A stretch of 64,000 nucleotides of DNA from Ottowia oryzae (GTDB taxonomy: Bacteria > Pseudomonadota > Gammaproteobacteria > Burkholderiales > Burkholderiaceae_C): NCBI RefSeq assembly GCF_003008535.1, contig NZ_CP027666.1:992001-1056000 (forward strand). The letters run 5' to 3'. The notes under the pieces were generated by a model. It was not told where the DNA came from. It saw only the letters and a program-made list of their open reading frames with translations, and searched no databases. The translations under genes and the position numbers were made by a program. This document shows positions 53,931-60,707 of the stretch, piece by piece (position 1 is the first letter of the stretch; each line of letters begins with the position of its first letter).

Positions 53931-54472
53931 AGCTTGGCCTGGATAGCCTCGCGCAGCTGCGCCACCATGTCGGCAGACAGCCCTTGCTTCTTGGCCGAGC
54001 TGGCCACCTCTTTGGCCGCATCAGCCAGCGCCTTCTTGCGCGCCGCCTCTTCGATCTTGGCGCGCACCTCCAGCGTCAGCCGCTTCTGGTTCACGCTGGC
54101 CTTGCCGATCTCGGCCGCGTTCTTGAACAGCTTGTTCACATCCACGTTGTCGGCGTCGATGTCCAGCTCCATCAGCACGCCAAAGATGCGCTCCTGCGTC
54201 AAGCGCACCACCGCAGCGCCCAAGTTGTCCTCGTCGTCAGGCGCCGCCTCCACCATGGCCCGCGCCTGCTCCGTTGCCATCTTCAGCTTTGCCAGTCTTT
54301 CCTCGAAGGGCGATCCATAGCGCTGCAGCGCCGACTTCGAGACATCAGCGCCACGCTCTTTCAGGTCGGCCGCCAGCTGGACATAGTCGGCAAACCCCCG
54401 CCGAACAAGTTCTCCATCCAGCCATTCCTTGAGCTCAGGCGGCAGGGCCAGTACTTTGCTGCGCCGGGCCAT
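53927..54472 (-). CDS. DUF3486 protein, small terminase (Mu gp27-like)
   Basis: 181 residues. LPPELKEWLDGELVRRGFAD and DVSKSALQRYGSPFEERLAK form the helix-turn-helix DNA-recognition part, and the C-terminal half is charged and helical (EVRAKIEEAARKKALADAAK). The family corresponds to Mu gp27, assigned as small terminase by position before gp28. Overlaps the large terminase start by four bases. Confidence 0.9.
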   Translation of the reverse strand: MARRSKVLALPPELKEWLDGELVRRGFADYVQLAADLKERGADVSKSALQRYGSPFEERLAKLKMATEQARAMVEAAPDDEDNLGAAVVRLTQERIFGVLMELDIDADNVDVNKLFKNAAEIGKASVNQKRLTLEVRAKIEEAARKKALADAAKEVASSAKKQGLSADMVAQLREAIQAKL

Positions 54473-54475
54473 GGC

Positions 54476-54787
54476 TCACCAGTACTTCGCAGGCCGCGCG
54501 ATGCCCGGCTCGCACGGCACCGTGTATTCGGCCACGTCCACGCCAAAGCGCGACAGCTCGGCAAACCATCGGCCGCTGGGCTGCTTGTCCACGCGCACCA
54601 ACTCGCGGTCGTCAAGGTAGTCCAGCTCCCGGCGCAGCTCCATCGCCGTCGCGTCCGGGTACTCGGCCTGCGCAACCGAAAGAATCGGCCCCTCAAACGC
54701 CCCAACGGGGCGCGCGTTGTTCAGCGTCAAGATGATCAGCCAGCGCAGCGCTTCGCGCCGGATGCGGGCCTGGTCAATCGTGTTCAT
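54476..54787 (-). CDS. Mu gp26-like phage protein (VpaChn25_0724 family)
   Basis: 103 residues. EALRWLIILTLNNARPVGAF, LRRELDYLDDRELVRV and WFAELSRFGVDVAEYTVPCE, with the ending GIARPAKYW, match a conserved winged-helix-like phage protein that lies between gp25- and gp27-type genes in Mu-like phages. Probably DNA-binding; function not shown. Start overlaps the stop of the DUF2730 gene by four bases. Confidence 0.85.
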   Translation of the reverse strand: MNTIDQARIRREALRWLIILTLNNARPVGAFEGPILSVAQAEYPDATAMELRRELDYLDDRELVRVDKQPSGRWFAELSRFGVDVAEYTVPCEPGIARPAKYW

Positions 54788-55179
54788 GAATCCCCCTGTT
54801 TCAATGACAGCGACGCGCGCAGCTGCGCGTTGTCGATCTTCGTGGCAAGGCCATCCAACTTCGCTTCCAGAATCGACTGGACGCGGATGTGATCCTCCCG
54901 CCGGACGTAGTTCAAAGGCATGTCGGCCTGGAACTTCAGCAGATCGCGCTCAATGCGCTGCCAATTACCCATCTCTTCGCGCGCCGCCGCCTCAATACTG
55001 TCCAGCCGGCGCGACACTTGGTCGTGGTTGGCCGCGCGCGCGGCCTCCTGCGTGTTGAAGCGGTGATCAAGGTGCTTCTGCGTCTGCGACAGCAGCAACT
55101 TGCCCGCCGCAGCGCTCGCGCCGAAGAACGACACAGCCAGCGAGATCACATGCCAAAGGTCTAGCGTCACCTGCGTCAC
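54784..55179 (-). CDS. DUF2730 family protein (Mu gp25-like)
   Basis: 131 residues. One N-terminal membrane helix (ISLAVSFFGASAAAGKLLL) followed by a long coiled stretch with HLDHRFNTQEAARAANHDQV and EEMGNWQRIERDLLKFQADM, then PLNYVRREDH, which is the family hallmark. Present in most Mu-like phages between lysis and packaging genes; function unknown. ATG overlaps the Rz1 stop (four bases). Confidence 0.88.
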   Translation of the reverse strand: MTQVTLDLWHVISLAVSFFGASAAAGKLLLSQTQKHLDHRFNTQEAARAANHDQVSRRLDSIEAAAREEMGNWQRIERDLLKFQADMPLNYVRREDHIRVQSILEAKLDGLATKIDNAQLRASLSLKQGDS

Positions 55180-55430
55180 TTGCCTTCCAGGTGGCGCACC
55201 AGCTCAGCGTGCATCCCCGCGCACTGGCCATAGAGCCCGTACAAGTCCATCAGCGCCACCGCCACGTCGTCCACATCACTTCCCGGCGCCGGGCCCGGCT
55301 CGGGGCACTGTTGCAGTGAGGCCGCCGGCAGCGGCTTGGGCAGCGCGTTCACGCGCGGCACCGAGCTGGCGCACGCTGTCATCGTCAAAGCGGCAGCCAG
55401 CACGATCACCAGCCGTGTTTTTGAGCGCAT
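55176..55430 (-). CDS. Outer-membrane spanin lipoprotein (Rz1-like)
   Basis: 84 residues. Lipoprotein signal with lipobox MTAC (VIVLAAALTMTACASSVPRV) and a short Pro-rich periplasmic part (NALPKPLPAAS, CPEPGPAPG). Its 5' half lies in a different frame inside the 3' part of the Rz gene, the classic overlapping Rz/Rz1 arrangement. With Rz it fuses inner and outer membranes at lysis. Confidence 0.85.
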   Translation of the reverse strand: MRSKTRLVIVLAAALTMTACASSVPRVNALPKPLPAASLQQCPEPGPAPGSDVDDVAVALMDLYGLYGQCAGMHAELVRHLEGK

Positions 55431-55686
55431 CGCGAAACTCCTTTGAAAACTTTCGGTCGTTGGCCGCCCGCGTCGCAGCCGCGCCGCGCAGCGCGGCACT
55501 GGCCGCATTGGCGTCGTCTATCAGGCCCTGGTGTGCCTCCAGCTGCGCGGTCACCTTGGCAACGGTGTCGGCATCCCGGCGTGCCACCTCGGCCGCCTTG
55601 CCATTCCCATGGCCCCACCAATAGCCGCCCGCACCGGCGCCAAGCGCCAACAGCAGGCCGCCCAGGGCAATAACCGCGCGGCTCAC
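55276..55686 (-). CDS. Inner-membrane spanin (Rz-like)
   Basis: 136 residues. N-terminal membrane anchor (VIALGGLLLALGAGAGGYWW) followed by a periplasmic helical region (EVARRDADTVAKVTAQLEAH, ATRAANDRKFSKEFRDALKN). Together with the overlapping Rz1-like gene it forms a spanin complex. It starts 3 bases after the Acb2/Tad1-like gene ends. Confidence 0.82.
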   Translation of the reverse strand: MSRAVIALGGLLLALGAGAGGYWWGHGNGKAAEVARRDADTVAKVTAQLEAHQGLIDDANAASAALRGAAATRAANDRKFSKEFRDALKNTAGDRAGCRFDDDSVRQLGAARERAAQAAAGGLTATVPRAGPGAGK

Positions 55687-55689
55687 GTC

Positions 55690-55923
55690 TCAGTCCTTCC
55701 AAGTGAGGGCTTTGACAGCCCACATCTGCGCCGTCTGCAGCTCCGTGATCGCCACGCTGGCCAGGCGCTTCTGCTCCGGACTGGCGCACGCCGCGCGCAG
55801 CTCGTTCTGCTGGTCAATCAGCTTGGCAAAGTGCAGCTTGCAATCGGCCACTTCGCCGCTGCCGCCGGGGTTGAAAGTCAGGCCAACGGCGCGCTCGCCG
55901 TACGTCAATTCAGGGGTGGGCAT
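55690..55923 (-). CDS. Acb2/Tad1-like small protein, candidate anti-CBASS/anti-Thoeris sponge
   Basis: 77 residues. The N-terminal TYGERAVGLTFNPGGSGEV and C-terminal SVAITELQTAQMWAVKALTW, around a helical core (LHFAKLIDQQNELRAAC), match what I know of the Acb2/Tad1 phage proteins. Those sequester cyclic nucleotide signals of CBASS and Thoeris defence. The match is from pattern recognition, not a search. It lies between the transglycosylase and Rz genes, so it would be expressed with late lysis genes; some relatives sit in similar accessory spots. Confidence 0.68.
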   Translation of the reverse strand: MPTPELTYGERAVGLTFNPGGSGEVADCKLHFAKLIDQQNELRAACASPEQKRLASVAITELQTAQMWAVKALTWKD

Positions 55924-55932
55924 CAGCGCTCC

Positions 55933-56652
55933 TCATGGGTTCCAAACAGGCCCCCAAGCCGCATAGCGCGGCTGCAGGGTGACCAAGATGCGGCGCGGGT
56001 AGCCAAGGTTCTCCGCGCAGTGCACCGGCGCACGCCGCGCCTTGCCACAGGCCGCGTCGATCTGCTGGCGCGTAGGCGCCGCCAGGCCGGTCGTTCGGCC
56101 TTCTGCTTGCCAATGCCCCTCGCCGCCGTTGTAGCCGCGCAGGGCCAGCCACAGCCGGTCGTAGCGGCCCATGCGCGCCGGCGCGCGCTGGTACAGGTGC
56201 AGGTCGTAACCCACCAGCGCGCGCAGCGCCCAGGTTGGGTTGTGCGGCTGGCAGTCAGCACTGCTGATGCCCTCGCGTGCGCACCACCAGGTGGCGGTGG
56301 CGGGCATAAACTGCGCCATCCCGCGCGCGCCCACGCGGCTCACCGCTTCTGGGCGCCAGCCGCTTTCCTGATGCACCTGCGCCGCCAGTGCGGCAATCGG
56401 TGCATCCAGCCCCCAGGCCCGCTGCGCCTCGCGCACCAGCGTCAGGCGGTAGCGGTGCGCCTCGGGCGGCACCTGGGCCTGCGCTGCCTGCGCGAAAAAC
56501 CCACCAGCAAGCAGCAGCGCGACGTGGATGGCGGCAGCTATGGCGCTCGTCCAGAAACTCTGCCTGCCAGTACGTGCCTTTCCGTGCTCGTGTGCGGCAA
56601 TCAGCAGTCCAATCGCCATCATCGCCAGCCACGTCCATTGCGGCCAGCCCAT
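55933..56652 (-). CDS. Lytic transglycosylase (SLT domain), phage endolysin
   Basis: 239 residues. An N-terminal hydrophobic part (two segments up to residue 55, with ALLLAGGFFAQAAQAQ resembling a signal) precedes the SLT domain. The catalytic Glu lies in AAQVHQESGWRPEAVS, followed by VGARGMAQFMPATATWW and LRALVGYDLHLY. It cleaves peptidoglycan for lysis, corresponding to the endolysin of BcepMu-like phages. Start overlaps the holin stop by one base (TGATG). Confidence 0.88.
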   Translation of the reverse strand: MGWPQWTWLAMMAIGLLIAAHEHGKARTGRQSFWTSAIAAAIHVALLLAGGFFAQAAQAQVPPEAHRYRLTLVREAQRAWGLDAPIAALAAQVHQESGWRPEAVSRVGARGMAQFMPATATWWCAREGISSADCQPHNPTWALRALVGYDLHLYQRAPARMGRYDRLWLALRGYNGGEGHWQAEGRTTGLAAPTRQQIDAACGKARRAPVHCAENLGYPRRILVTLQPRYAAWGPVWNP

Positions 56653-57083
56653 CACGCCCCCAGGCTCACCGCAAGCATCGCCGCCGACACAATCAACGCG
56701 CGCCGCAGCATCGCGCCAATCAACAGGTGCACCGACGTGCAGTCCACCGCCTCGGCCAGGGCGCACGCATCGTCAGTGCCGCAGTCAACAGGGTCAGCCA
56801 TATACGCTTCCAACGGGCTCGGCTCCAGGGGCACTGCCTCCGGCAGCTTCGCCTCCAGCAGCTCCCGCGCCAGCTGTCCGTCAGGCCGCGCGTAGGGGAA
56901 CAAGCTGCGGTCGATCCAGTAGCCCGCCACCGCAGCCATCGAAACCAGGCTCAGCTTGTAGATGCTGACCGGCAGCTGCTGCGGCGCCATCAGCCACACC
57001 ACCAGCGCCAGCACCAGCGCCACAATCAGCCAGTCACTCATTCGCCAGCGCGTGGCCGGCGGCGTTTGCTTTTGCATCGCCAT
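56652..57083 (-). CDS. Putative holin
   Basis: 143 residues. Short basic N-terminus (KQTPPATRWRM), first membrane helix (WLIVALVLALVVWLMAPQQL), second helix (YKLSLVSMAAVAGYWIDRSL) and a further C-terminal hydrophobic part (LIVSAAMLAVSLGA). Its position directly before the transglycosylase and its small hydrophobic nature fit the putative holin family of Mu-like prophages. ATG 57083 or 57077; the longer frame upstream overlaps another gene and is unlikely. Confidence 0.78.
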   Translation of the reverse strand: MAMQKQTPPATRWRMSDWLIVALVLALVVWLMAPQQLPVSIYKLSLVSMAAVAGYWIDRSLFPYARPDGQLARELLEAKLPEAVPLEPSPLEAYMADPVDCGTDDACALAEAVDCTSVHLLIGAMLRRALIVSAAMLAVSLGA

Positions 57084-57252
57084 TGCTCCATCGAGAAGGT
57101 TTGAACGCGCACGCCGCTGCAGCGCTGAAGCTGCGGTAAATGGGGACGTGCACACAATGGCCGAACCCGTGCGCCGCGAGCGTCGATTTCTCGCGAGAGA
57201 AGTGCGCGCAGCTTGCGCAGCGGTCAGACGTGGGCGGCAGGTTTTCAGCCAT
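57034..57252 (-). CDS. Small Cys-rich phage protein
   Basis: 72 residues. SDRCASCAHFSREKS, GHCVHVPIYRSFS and ACAFKPSRWS give a C-x2-C...C...C pattern ending in FKPSRW that suggests a small zinc-binding fold. It is the first gene of the leftward late cluster, overlapping the holin start by 50 bases. A palindrome lies upstream. Function unknown. Confidence 0.65.
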   Translation of the reverse strand: MAENLPPTSDRCASCAHFSREKSTLAAHGFGHCVHVPIYRSFSAAAACAFKPSRWSNGDAKANAAGHALANE

Positions 57253-57288
57253 GCACGATGGTCGCGCGCGCGCGCGATGCAGGCCAAC

Positions 57289-57300
57289 TAAAACGTTTTA
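57289..57300. promoter_or_regulatory. Palindrome upstream of late leftward cluster
   Basis: TAAAACGTTTTA, a perfect 12-base palindrome 37 bases before the start of the first late gene, in an otherwise GC-rich region. Possible activator or repressor site of a late promoter; inferred by position only. Confidence 0.45.
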
Positions 57301-57338
57301 CATTTGCCGCGCGGCGCATGGGTGCGCCGGCTCGCTTG

Positions 57339-57364
57339 CAAAAAAAAGCGCCCCTCAGGGCGCT
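57339..57364 (-). terminator. Intrinsic terminator after the 2TM protein gene
   Basis: On the minus strand AGCGCCC-tgag-GGGCGCT is followed by eight T. It ends the leftward transcript of 57379-57930 and separates it from the late lysis cluster. Confidence 0.85.
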
Positions 57365-57378
57365 GTGGTCTGCGGGAC

Positions 57379-57930
57379 TCAGCCCTTGACTTGGGAAAGC
57401 CAGCGTTGCCAGAAAACCGGCTGCTTCACATGATCAGGCTGCCCTTCAGCAATGGCCTGCTCTCGCTCGCAGATCAGCGATAGAACCTTGAGCGGCGGCG
57501 GAGCTTTCGCCGCCAACTGCGCGTAGTCCGCGTTCCACCCCGCCGTCCGCTCAAAACTCAGGCCACCCACCGGTACGCGTTCGATATCGGCCACCAGCTT
57601 GGCAGCCTGTTCGGCCAGTTCCTTGTGCAGTTGCTTGCGCTCGCTGTATCCGAACACCAACGCTACAAGGCCCGCCGATGTAATGGCAGTCGCGAGCCAG
57701 GGCAGCCAATCGACAAAGTACTTGCCCATCAGCGATGCACCAAGAACAACTGTGATTGACTTGGTGAACTTGTCGGCAAGGTCAAAAAACCGCTGACGCC
57801 GGCGGTGGTAGCGAACCTGAACCCAGGCCCTGCTCAGGGTGGCGCACCGTTGCGCCCACATACTGTCTAGGCGCTGGTTTTCAGCGGCATCGGCGTCTGC
57901 GTTGTGGCTCTCGACGGGGGGCGTAGTCAT
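57379..57930 (-). CDS. Two-helix membrane protein, SLATT-like, unknown function
   Basis: 183 residues. A charged N-terminal helical region (LSRAWVQVRYHRRRQRFFDL), then two adjacent membrane helices at about residues 57-95 (VVLGASLMGKYFVDWLPWLA; TAITSAGLVALVFGYSE), then a C-terminal helix (KQLHKELAEQAAKLVADIER). This plan resembles SLATT two-helix membrane effectors but no conserved residues confirm it. It is followed by a terminator and lies among accessory genes near the repressor, so it may be a lysogenic-state gene. Confidence 0.7.
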   Translation of the reverse strand: MTTPPVESHNADADAAENQRLDSMWAQRCATLSRAWVQVRYHRRRQRFFDLADKFTKSITVVLGASLMGKYFVDWLPWLATAITSAGLVALVFGYSERKQLHKELAEQAAKLVADIERVPVGGLSFERTAGWNADYAQLAAKAPPPLKVLSLICEREQAIAEGQPDHVKQPVFWQRWLSQVKG

Positions 57931-57963
57931 GTTGCCGATTGTGCACTCCGGTATGCGCCCTGG

Positions 57964-58176
57964 CTACTTTGGCGGCCTGGGCGGCGGCGAAGGCGGGGGA
58001 TGGAAATACACCGCGCCGCCCCCGCGTTCGTTGAATTCAGTCGACTCGTGCAGCGGGGCAGGCGGTGGCGGCGGTGGCGGTGGCGGTGGCGGTGGCGGTG
58101 GCGGTGGGGGCGGTGGCGGCGGTGGCGGTGGTGGTGGTGGTGGTGGTGGTGGTGGTGGTTTTCCCTGCTCGCTCAT
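57964..58176 (-). CDS. Polyproline protein (33 consecutive prolines)
   Basis: 70 residues. After MSEQGK comes an uninterrupted run of 33 prolines (codons 58060-58158), then APLHESTEFNERGGGAVYFH and a Pro-rich end (PPPSPPPRPPK). A strong ribosome-binding site AAGGAG lies six bases before the ATG, and the ATG overlaps the stop of the upstream small gene (ATGA). This supports real translation in this frame rather than the antisense polyglycine frame. Such a run would depend on EF-P to avoid ribosome stalling. Function unknown. Confidence 0.72.
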   Translation of the reverse strand: MSEQGKPPPPPPPPPPPPPPPPPPPPPPPPPPPPPPPPPAPLHESTEFNERGGGAVYFHPPPSPPPRPPK

Positions 58177-58349
58177 GGGCGCTCCTTTAAAAAATCTGTC
58201 AGGCGTTCCAGCCCGTCACTGTCTTGCATGGCCTGGCCGTAGCCGGCGCGGTAGGCCACCCAGAGGGCCTCCTCGATGAGCTGCAAGGTGGGCACGGTGC
58301 CCGCTGGGTTGGGCGTGAGCTGCAGGCGCAAGGTGGGTTCGGTATTCAT
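58173..58349 (-). CDS. Small hypothetical phage protein
   Basis: 58 residues: TEPTLRLQLTPNPAGTVPTL, LIEEALWVAYRAGYGQAMQD and ERLTDFLKERP. A GAGGAGG ribosome-binding site is four bases before the ATG at 58349. Its stop overlaps the start of the polyproline gene by four bases, so the two are translationally coupled. No family recognised. Confidence 0.68.
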   Translation of the reverse strand: MNTEPTLRLQLTPNPAGTVPTLQLIEEALWVAYRAGYGQAMQDSDGLERLTDFLKERP

Positions 58350-58370
58350 TGCGCCTCCTCGGCACGCGGC

Positions 58371-58826
58371 CTAGAAAACCTTGACGTCAAGCACCTTTGA
58401 TTCGGTGCCGTTCAAGTAGCAATAGGCTGGCTTGTCGCCGCCGTAGGCGCCGTAGGAGTTCTTGGCGTCCACTGCTGCCACGTACTGCACCACAGCCAGT
58501 GTTGTCCCATGCATCTGCACCGTCGTGAAACCGACGCGTGACACGCGCGAGATGCGAACGCTGTCACGGTCTTTCCAGGCAGGCACCGACCGCAGCGCCG
58601 CCTCGCACAAGCCCGCAGCTTTGCCGCGCGCGTCAGCCACGTCAGCGTTGGTCGCCCCCGTGCTTGGCACCTTCATCTTCTCGCCGCCCGTGCAGGGCAT
58701 CTGCTGAATCACCGTGCGCCCGCTGGCATCGGGGCACTTGTAGACCTGCGCGCTGGCACTGGCCGATGCCGTCAATGCCGCCCCGGTCATCAACGCCATC
58801 GCGGTTGTTGTTCTCAGTGTTGACAT
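58371..58826 (-). CDS. Secreted DUF4124-like protein
   Basis: 151 residues. Signal peptide (MALMTGAALTASASASAQ) then the DUF4124-type motif VYKCPDASGRTVIQQMPC, followed by a domain with further Cys (GLCEAAL, AYCYLNG). Probably periplasmic. It is the upstream gene of the small cluster 57379-58826 near the repressor, possibly expressed from the prophage. Function unknown. Confidence 0.78.
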   Translation of the reverse strand: MSTLRTTTAMALMTGAALTASASASAQVYKCPDASGRTVIQQMPCTGGEKMKVPSTGATNADVADARGKAAGLCEAALRSVPAWKDRDSVRISRVSRVGFTTVQMHGTTLAVVQYVAAVDAKNSYGAYGGDKPAYCYLNGTESKVLDVKVF

Positions 58827-58896
58827 CCCTCTCTCCTTTCCTCGGTCATCTCGGTTGATCTGTCATAGCGGCGCGGGCTGCGAATCGTTGGCAGAT

Positions 58897-59244
58897 CTAT
58901 GCCGCATTGCCGCGCTGGGCATTGGCCGCTGATTTCGCCGCCAGAAGTGCCGCCTGTTCAACGTGCCGCTTGCCCTCTTCATCCGTGTGCTCGAAGTTGT
59001 CCAGCAGCGCGCGCTGGCGCGGTGGCAATGTGGCCGTGGGCGGCACTGGTTGGCTGCGCTGGCCGGTGACCACGTAGAGCACGTCCAGACCGTGGCCCGC
59101 CCACACGGCTAGCGCATTGGCGTTTGGTGCGGCCACGCCGGTCTCCCAGTTGAACAAGGTCTTGCGCGTCGCGCCCGCCAGATCCGCGAACTGCGCCTGG
59201 TTGAAGTTCAACCGCTCTCGCTCCTCTTTGATGCGTTCGCCCAT
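58897..59244 (-). CDS. XRE-family phage repressor
   Basis: 115 residues. MGERIKEERERLNFNQAQFA and DLAGATRKTLFNWETGVAAP form a Cro/C1-type helix-turn-helix; the rest is a short helical tail (RQRALLDNFEHTDEEGKRHV). It is divergent from the rightward early genes, with an operator palindrome between, so it is the likely lysogeny repressor. ATG 59244 or 59250; longer upstream frames run into the operator. Confidence 0.85.
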   Translation of the reverse strand: MGERIKEERERLNFNQAQFADLAGATRKTLFNWETGVAAPNANALAVWAGHGLDVLYVVTGQRSQPVPPTATLPPRQRALLDNFEHTDEEGKRHVEQAALLAAKSAANAQRGNAA

Positions 59245-59276
59245 GTGCATAAAAAATTTCCAAATAGGCATTGCGC

Positions 59277-59296
59277 ATGGGTAAAAAATTACCCAT
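59277..59296. promoter_or_regulatory. Operator between repressor and early genes
   Basis: ATGGGTAA-aaaa-TTACCCAT, a perfect inverted repeat with 8-base arms in the divergent gap between the repressor and the rightward genes. AT-rich surroundings suit promoters. Likely site for the XRE repressor or the Ner-like protein. Confidence 0.75.
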
Positions 59297-59335
59297 AATC
59301 GCATCCATCAACAGCCAACCACTGCGACAACCGCC

Positions 59336-59524
59336 ATGCAGCAAGCCACCCCCAACCAGATCAAGCACCGGCTGCGCCAGCAGGGTTTGACCCTGAAGGC
59401 CTGGGCCGCCATGCACAACTTCAAGTACCGCACCGTCAGCGATGCCGTGCGCGGCCTGCGCCAGGGCAACTACGGCGAAGGCCGTGAAGTGCGCCTGAAG
59501 CTCGGCCTGCCCGTCAACGACTGA
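59336..59524 (+). CDS. Small helix-turn-helix protein (Ner-like)
   Basis: 62 residues. IKHRLRQQGLTLKAWAAMHN and YRTVSDAVRGLRQGNYGEGR resemble small phage DNA-binding proteins that follow the repressor operator in BcepMu-like phages. It probably tunes early transcription as Ner does in Mu. No clear ribosome-binding site. Confidence 0.72.
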   Translation: MQQATPNQIKHRLRQQGLTLKAWAAMHNFKYRTVSDAVRGLRQGNYGEGREVRLKLGLPVND

Positions 59525-59530
59525 TCTGCC

Positions 59531-59812
59531 ATGAAACCCATCTTCAAACGCGCCACTGACCACTGGTTGGTGCTGCGCCGCCGCTTTGCCCGCCGCGTGC
59601 TGCACTTTCTTTTGTCCGAAAACCGACACCCCCCCGTGCTCTACATCCCGCGCAGCCCGCTGGTTAATGAAACACCACAGGCTCGCCAGGCTCGCCAGGC
59701 CCGCCGGATTCGTCAGGTGCTGGCAGCAGGGCGCGCAGCTCCTGAAGGTATTCCTGCAGGGCCTGCGACTGATCCGGTGCCTGCTGCGCCCCAACAAGGA
59801 GGCGATCAATGA
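59531..59812 (+). CDS. Doubtful small ORF
   Basis: 93 residues. The first 45 (FKRATDHWLVLRRRFARRVL, HPPVLYIPRSPLV) look plausible for a small basic phage protein. The rest is antisense to the well-supported minus gene 59664-59972 and reads like shadow sequence. No ribosome-binding site. Possibly a real gene truncated or replaced at its 3' end. Confidence 0.3.
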   Translation: MKPIFKRATDHWLVLRRRFARRVLHFLLSENRHPPVLYIPRSPLVNETPQARQARQARRIRQVLAAGRAAPEGIPAGPATDPVPAAPQQGGDQ

Positions 59813-59972
59813 AGGCATGCGCATCCATCAGCAGGCCCGTGCGCCCCAGCTCCAGCACCAGGTTGCCCAGCAGAAAGCGCGCCGCTGCAGCGTCACGCGC
59901 GGCCAGCCGCGCAACGTCTTCGATCTCGCCCACCCACCGCGCCAAGGGCTGCTGCAGCTCGTCGTCGGTCAT
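59664..59972 (-). CDS. Hypothetical phage protein, antisense to early cluster
   Basis: 102 residues. MTDDELQQPLARWVGEIEDV, ARFLLGNLVLELGRTGLLMD and SQALQEYLQELRALLPAPDE suggest a mostly helical soluble protein. Strong ribosome-binding site AAGGAG seven bases before the ATG. It runs against the direction of the surrounding early genes. No family recognised. Confidence 0.65.
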   Translation of the reverse strand: MTDDELQQPLARWVGEIEDVARLAARDAAAARFLLGNLVLELGRTGLLMDAHAFIDRLLVGAQQAPDQSQALQEYLQELRALLPAPDESGGPGEPGEPVVFH

Positions 59973-60041
59973 TGGTTGCTCCTTCGTTTGATTGCCTGGG
60001 CAATTTACCACCAAGCCGCCACCAATTAACACCCATACGCC

Positions 60042-60302
60042 ATGACTACACCGCTTCGCACCAACGCCCAGGCCATCCAATGGATGGACGAGCAGGGCCT
60101 GTCCAAGGCCGAGCTGGCGCGCCGCTTTGGCGTCAGCTGCAGCCTGGTGGACGCCATCCTGCGCGGCCAGAAGCCCTGCAAGCGCGGCGCCAGCCACAAC
60201 ATCGCCGTGTTCCTGGGCCTCAAGCGCGGCCAGGCCGTGGCCGCCAAGCAGCCCTATACCCGCCCGGCGCACGCCCAGGCCGCAGCCGGTGCCGCCGCAT
60301 GA
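60042..60302 (+). CDS. Helix-turn-helix DNA-binding phage protein
   Basis: 86 residues. AIQWMDEQGLSKAELARRFG and VSCSLVDAILRGQKPCKRGA form a helix-turn-helix, with a short Ala-rich tail. Similar proteins occur in early regions of Burkholderia transposable phages. Divergent from 59664-59972 across 69 bases, convergent with the next minus gene with only 9 bases between. Confidence 0.75.
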   Translation: MTTPLRTNAQAIQWMDEQGLSKAELARRFGVSCSLVDAILRGQKPCKRGASHNIAVFLGLKRGQAVAAKQPYTRPAHAQAAAGAAA

Positions 60303-60311
60303 CGGGCGCAT

Positions 60312-60590
60312 TCACGCCCTGGGGCCATCGGGTGGATGCCCCCGTGATTGGTCAGCCTGCGCCTGCCGCACCTGCCGCGCGCCGTCCAGCGCATCGGCCA
60401 TCTGCCGCAGCGTGCGCTGCGATGCCGCTGCCAGCGCCGCCGGCGTGCCCGCCGGTGGCTGGCGCCCCCGCAGCGCCCGGCAAAGCTGGGGGCCGTCGAT
60501 GAGCCGCGCATCCTCCAGCGCCGCCGCCAGCCAGATCACCGCCTGGCCTACCGCGTCAATGCGCCCCTCCAAATCTGCTGCCGTGTCCAT
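60312..60590 (-). CDS. Hypothetical phage protein, antisense to early cluster
   Basis: 92 residues, helical: DLEGRIDAVGQAVIWLAAAL, EDARLIDGPQLCRALRGRQP, LAAASQRTLRQMADALDGAR. The ribosome-binding site CGGAG lies six bases before ATG 60590. Same odd orientation as 59664-59972. Function unknown. Confidence 0.62.
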   Translation of the reverse strand: MDTAADLEGRIDAVGQAVIWLAAALEDARLIDGPQLCRALRGRQPPAGTPAALAAASQRTLRQMADALDGARQVRQAQADQSRGHPPDGPRA

Positions 60591-60707
60591 GTGCCGCTCC
60601 GGGTGTGTTGACCTGGCTGAATTCTTGGTCGCTGCGCGCCAGCTGCACAGGCCCACGCCCGCTATTTGTTTGAACGGCCTGCGCGCCTCGCGCCAGGGGG
60701 CCTTCCA

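Noticed and set aside
52473..54320. A 615-codon plus-strand frame across the terminase genes
   Set aside because: Antisense to well-supported Mu gp27/gp28-like genes linked by overlapping start and stop codons.
58060..58160. Trinucleotide tract considered as a CRISPR or satellite array
   Set aside because: It is a simple GGT/GGC-type repeat inside a coding frame, with no spacers.
57839..58279. A polyglycine plus-strand frame across the trinucleotide tract
   Set aside because: The minus frame has an AAGGAG ribosome-binding site and ATGA coupling to its neighbour, whereas the plus frame has neither and runs antisense through three genes.
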